From positions 1-24,444 of the forward strand of contig LRSR01011099.1 in assembly GCA_001579985.1 (NCBI GenBank): a DNA stretch of 24,444 nucleotides. The letters run 5' to 3'. Below, one piece after another: positions 22,445 to 24,444 of the stretch (positions are counted from its first letter, which is position 1; the number at the start of each line of letters is the position of its first letter). The notes under the pieces are model-generated. The model saw only the letters and a list, made by a program, of their open reading frames with translations, made no database searches and had not been told where the DNA came from. This DNA is from Hypsibius dujardini. Lineage: Eukaryota > Tardigrada > Eutardigrada > Parachela > Hypsibiidae. The position numbers were made by a program, and so were the translations under genes.

Positions 22445-24189
22445 CCAGAGTTTTCTTGGACATTGTGCCGCTGCCGGTCCGGTTTTGCTTCACCACCAGA
22501 TCGTCACTCATTATCTTCCACCAGTCGGGATTGTAGTCCTTCCTTAGACTCCTATTAAAACATGTATGGGTACAGGTATTTATGCAATACTTTTCCTCAC
22601 AGAATAGTGTACCGTATGCTCGCGATCTCCAGGGACAGCTAAGCCCCGCCCCCTCGATATGGCCCTGCACGCGATTGAACGTTCAATCTAATTCACTCTT
22701 CTCTGATTGGCTCATTTCATATGCTCGCGATCTCCAGGGACAGCTAAGCCCCGCCCCCTCGGTATGGCCCTGCACTCGATTGAAGGTTCAATCTAATTCA
22801 CTCTTCTCTGATTGGCTCATTTCGTGCAGCTTACTAGTTGTGCTTGACTGATTGTACCGTCGTGCTTTTCCGTATATTTTTCCCTTAAGTGGTAATTTGG
22901 TGAACGGCACTGAATAGGCACTGCCCGGGTCGGTTAAGATTTACGGGTAGGGCAAAGTGTCCCTTGAGATCGCAAGCATACGTCCGTACGAGGAGCGAGC
23001 ATCCATACCTCAGCTTTAGGGCCCCAAATACAGCTGCCACAGACATGGCCAGCAGAGCCAGCACCGGCACCACCACGATTGCTGCTATGGTTCCCGTCGG
23101 TAAACTGTTATCATCGTTACACTTGTCGGATTGGAAGCCACATTGTGGCTCATCGGGTGGGAAGAGGCCGTCGCTGGTGAACCACAACTTCTCGCTTGCC
23201 GGAACAAAGTCGTAACTCTTATTGGGATTGTTATAAATCTGCATCAGCTGCATTGCCAACTATAAACATAATTATGCGTGTTATCGTTTAATCTGTTATC
23301 TTGGTAAAAGGGGTATAAAATATGCTGGTTGTAGCTTGTAGTTAGTATTAGTAGTTAGTTAACTCGCTGTTTCAGGCTCTAGCTTGTCCGCGAGTCTTTC
23401 TTCTCATCAACTCCCTAATTGGCTGTTTTTTAGTTTGCCGAGCCCGCACTCCCTAATATCAAACTATCTGTTTACACATAATATCAATCATTACTTTTAA
23501 CGCCCTGACCCGATCAAATTGTATGACAATCATTAAACCTGTAATAAGAAACTGCATAATCATGATCACCGTGCGATAATAGCTCATACCTATTTATATG
23601 AATGAGGAGAACTAAAATCACAACTAAGCAAATCCAAATTATAAGCTACAATTAGAAAGTACAAATCCGTAACTACTAAACAAAAACTACAACTGAATAC
23701 TACAACTTCGAAACTACTAAATACTAAAGACAAATACTAACTACAAACTGTCAATTTCATCTTTTATATATTCCCTGGTAAAGTTGATTTACTGCAAATG
23801 GTACTCTACTGTCGCGATTCTAACGGCCGCTTTTTGGCCCTACCAGTAAATTACGACCCCCGGGTCCGGGCCAGGCTGGAACTAAATCCGTGACGTCATA
23901 GTCTTGCACGGTGGGAGGCGGGGCTAAGCTGGCCGTTAGAATCGCGACAGTACAGTACCTGAAAGGATCCGGTTGCGGCGTCGAAAGTTTTCATTTCGAA
24001 ATCCCGTTTTCGTTCACCGTTAAGGCCGCCGATATTGATGGCGCCCGTGATGCCGTCGTAGGAGGCGCCGAATATACGCTTTGTCAGGGCCGCACCATCA
24101 CGGTAATTCAAGTTTCTTTTCATCATGTTAGTGACCTCTTGGGCGTAGAGGACAAGACCCTCGTAAAAGGCCAAAATTACAGGATCCGG
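18412..24189 (-). CDS. Receptor-type guanylyl cyclase, N terminus outside the window
   Basis: Single-pass receptor making cGMP from GTP. Minus-strand exons: 24189-23959, 23259-23009, 22551-22446, 22360-22208, 22124-21942, 21851-21615, 21531-21418, 21354-21053, 20990-20771, 19099-18952, 18874-18826, 18745-18696, 18607-18516, 18456-18412 (TAG), giving 726 residues. Order: end of the ANF-receptor ligand domain ([11 protein letters not shown]), PPDEPQCGF, a membrane span (about 23020-23100), a kinase homology domain, a coiled-coil linker ([18 protein letters not shown]) and the cyclase. The cyclase keeps both metal Asp ([14 protein letters not shown]), guanine-selecting Glu and Cys (KVETIGD, RYCLFGD) and the Asn/Arg of NVASRMES, so it should be catalytic. 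The kinase domain has HGNL for HRD and VALT for VAIK, so it is a pseudokinase, although SDFG is kept. One intron (21417-21355) has a GC donor. Natriuretic-receptor-like; orthology within the family was not resolved. Confidence 0.96.
19119..20085. mobile_element. Foldback-type element with minisatellite arms in the largest cyclase intron
   Basis: Inverted arms run from about 19119-19392 and 19810-20085. Outer ends: TATAAAACATGCAC and its complement. Inner ends: GGATCACAATC to CTTTCCGGTC and its complement. Each arm is mostly a tandem array: left about 19136-19358 with GCACTGGCGCATTGCACCGG-type units, right 19843-20075 with about 18 copies of GCGCCAGTGCAGT (13 bp). The 420-bp centre has no recognised coding sequence. 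Confidence 0.85.
20502..20695. mobile_element. Possible nonautonomous DNA element with poly-C blocks
   Basis: Starts CAGTGGCGCGTACTAGGGGG, has three runs of 6-11 C residues, and ends near GACGCGTCTATGG. The CAGTGGCG start with poly-C interior recalls short hAT-like repeats common in invertebrates. Termini are not clean, so this is tentative. Confidence 0.3.
21355..21417 (-). other. GC-AG intron in the guanylyl cyclase gene
   Basis: The exon ends AATGAG and the intron starts GCGAGA; it is 63 bp long and ends GGTAG. Joining the flanking exons gives EILNE then [11 protein letters not shown], the expected kinase-homology-domain sequence. No GT donor nearby keeps the frame before an in-frame TAA. 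Confidence 0.75.
22405..22442. repeat. (TTA)n microsatellite at a cyclase splice donor
   Basis: A run of about 12 TTA/ATT units. On the gene's strand the intron reads GTATAATAATAAT, so the repeat starts at the third base of the donor. Confidence 0.92.
22612..22985. mobile_element. MITE-like element with an internal 105-bp tandem duplication
   Basis: Left end CCGTATGCTCGCGATCTCCA pairs with the right end near 22955-22982 (minus strand: CGTATGCTTGCGATCTCAAG, then GGACA). TA precedes the left end (22610-22611); the right border is blurred by a few extra bases. A block from the left end through ATTGGCTCATTTC is repeated at an offset of 105 bp (22615 and 22720). Interior matches the element at 14081. 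Confidence 0.82.
23260..23803. other. Cyclase intron, part without assigned element
   Basis: AT-rich intron between the ligand-domain exon and the membrane-span exon. Near 23330-23350 and 23650-23750 there are short TAGT/TACTAA-type imperfect repeats, roughly inverse to each other. No coding sequence recognised. Confidence 0.5.
23804..23955. mobile_element. MITE-like element abutting a cyclase splice donor
   Basis: Left end CTCTACTGTCGCGATTCTAA and the right end (minus strand CTGTACTGTCGCGATTCTAA, then CGGCC) form inverted repeats of about 25 bp. TA flanks both sides (23802-23803, 23956-23957). The right-hand TA supplies bases 2-3 of the splice donor of the exon at 23959-24189. Confidence 0.9.
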
Positions 24190-24444
24190 CTAAAATTTCC
24201 GCAATTCACCAATTCCACATGAAGCCGCCAGAGCGAACAAGTCTTACAATATCAATCGATAGCTGTGACTTTGATCTATCTATTCACACCAAAAGCTAAT
24301 CCGGAGCTTGCGAAACAAGATCACAATTTGCATGCTTCATACGCCCCTCCTCCTTTAACAACTCAACAACTGATAATGCAAACCATGCCATTGATTGGTC
24401 GATTGTTTCAAATTAAGTAGTGGTAAATAAGCAAAACAAAACAA
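24190..24444. other. Cyclase intron upstream of the last visible exon
   Basis: AT-rich sequence ending, on the minus strand, in acceptor GAAATTTTAG. The next upstream coding exon is not seen within the window. Confidence 0.6.

Overview
This window is nuclear DNA from an intron-rich animal with a compact genome. The evidence is five multi-exon genes with GT-AG introns (one GC-AG), mostly tens to a few hundred bases long, and a receptor guanylyl cyclase of the metazoan type (ligand-binding domain, one membrane span, kinase homology domain, cyclase). I cannot name the species. Gene density, short introns and abundant tetranucleotide repeats suggest a non-vertebrate. Exons were joined by eye from reading frame, splice consensus and remembered family sequence; in every multi-exon model the joins keep one open frame.

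Layout: (1) 158-4316, plus strand: the C-terminal 70% or so of SF3B3, the SF3b spliceosome subunit, in 12 or 13 exons. (2) 4701-6599, minus: a complete three-exon GFOD-type oxidoreductase, convergent with SF3B3. (3) 7004-9020, plus: a small PHD-finger protein in five exons, divergent from GFOD with 404 bp between start codons. (4) 9976-12551, minus: a complete five-exon arginyl-tRNA-protein transferase, ATE1. (5) 12552-14900: no recognisable gene; tandem repeats, two MITE-like elements and a large palindrome. (6) 14948-15715, plus: an unrecognised protein with KH-like segments. (7) 15716-18411: LTR-like direct repeats, a 10-bp minisatellite and a possible orphan exon. (8) 18412-24189, minus: the C-terminal 726 residues of a receptor guanylyl cyclase in 14 exons. 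The genes belong to unrelated pathways and do not look like a functional cluster.

The most unusual signal lies in the introns. In four genes (SF3B3, GFOD, the PHD gene, ATE1) an intron has been enlarged by tandem duplication of a unit that includes its 5' splice site, in three cases with adjoining exon bases, leaving copies of the donor downstream of the real one. In other introns repeats start at or inside the donor: TCTG arrays in ATE1 and GFOD, a (TAA)n tract and a MITE in the cyclase gene. Five elements of about 140-375 bp with terminal inverted repeats, four of them flanked by clear TA dinucleotides, appear to form one diverged MITE group. One is nested in an arm of a palindrome whose other arm keeps the empty site. 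A foldback-type element with minisatellite arms fills the largest cyclase intron, about 20 bp from a splice acceptor.
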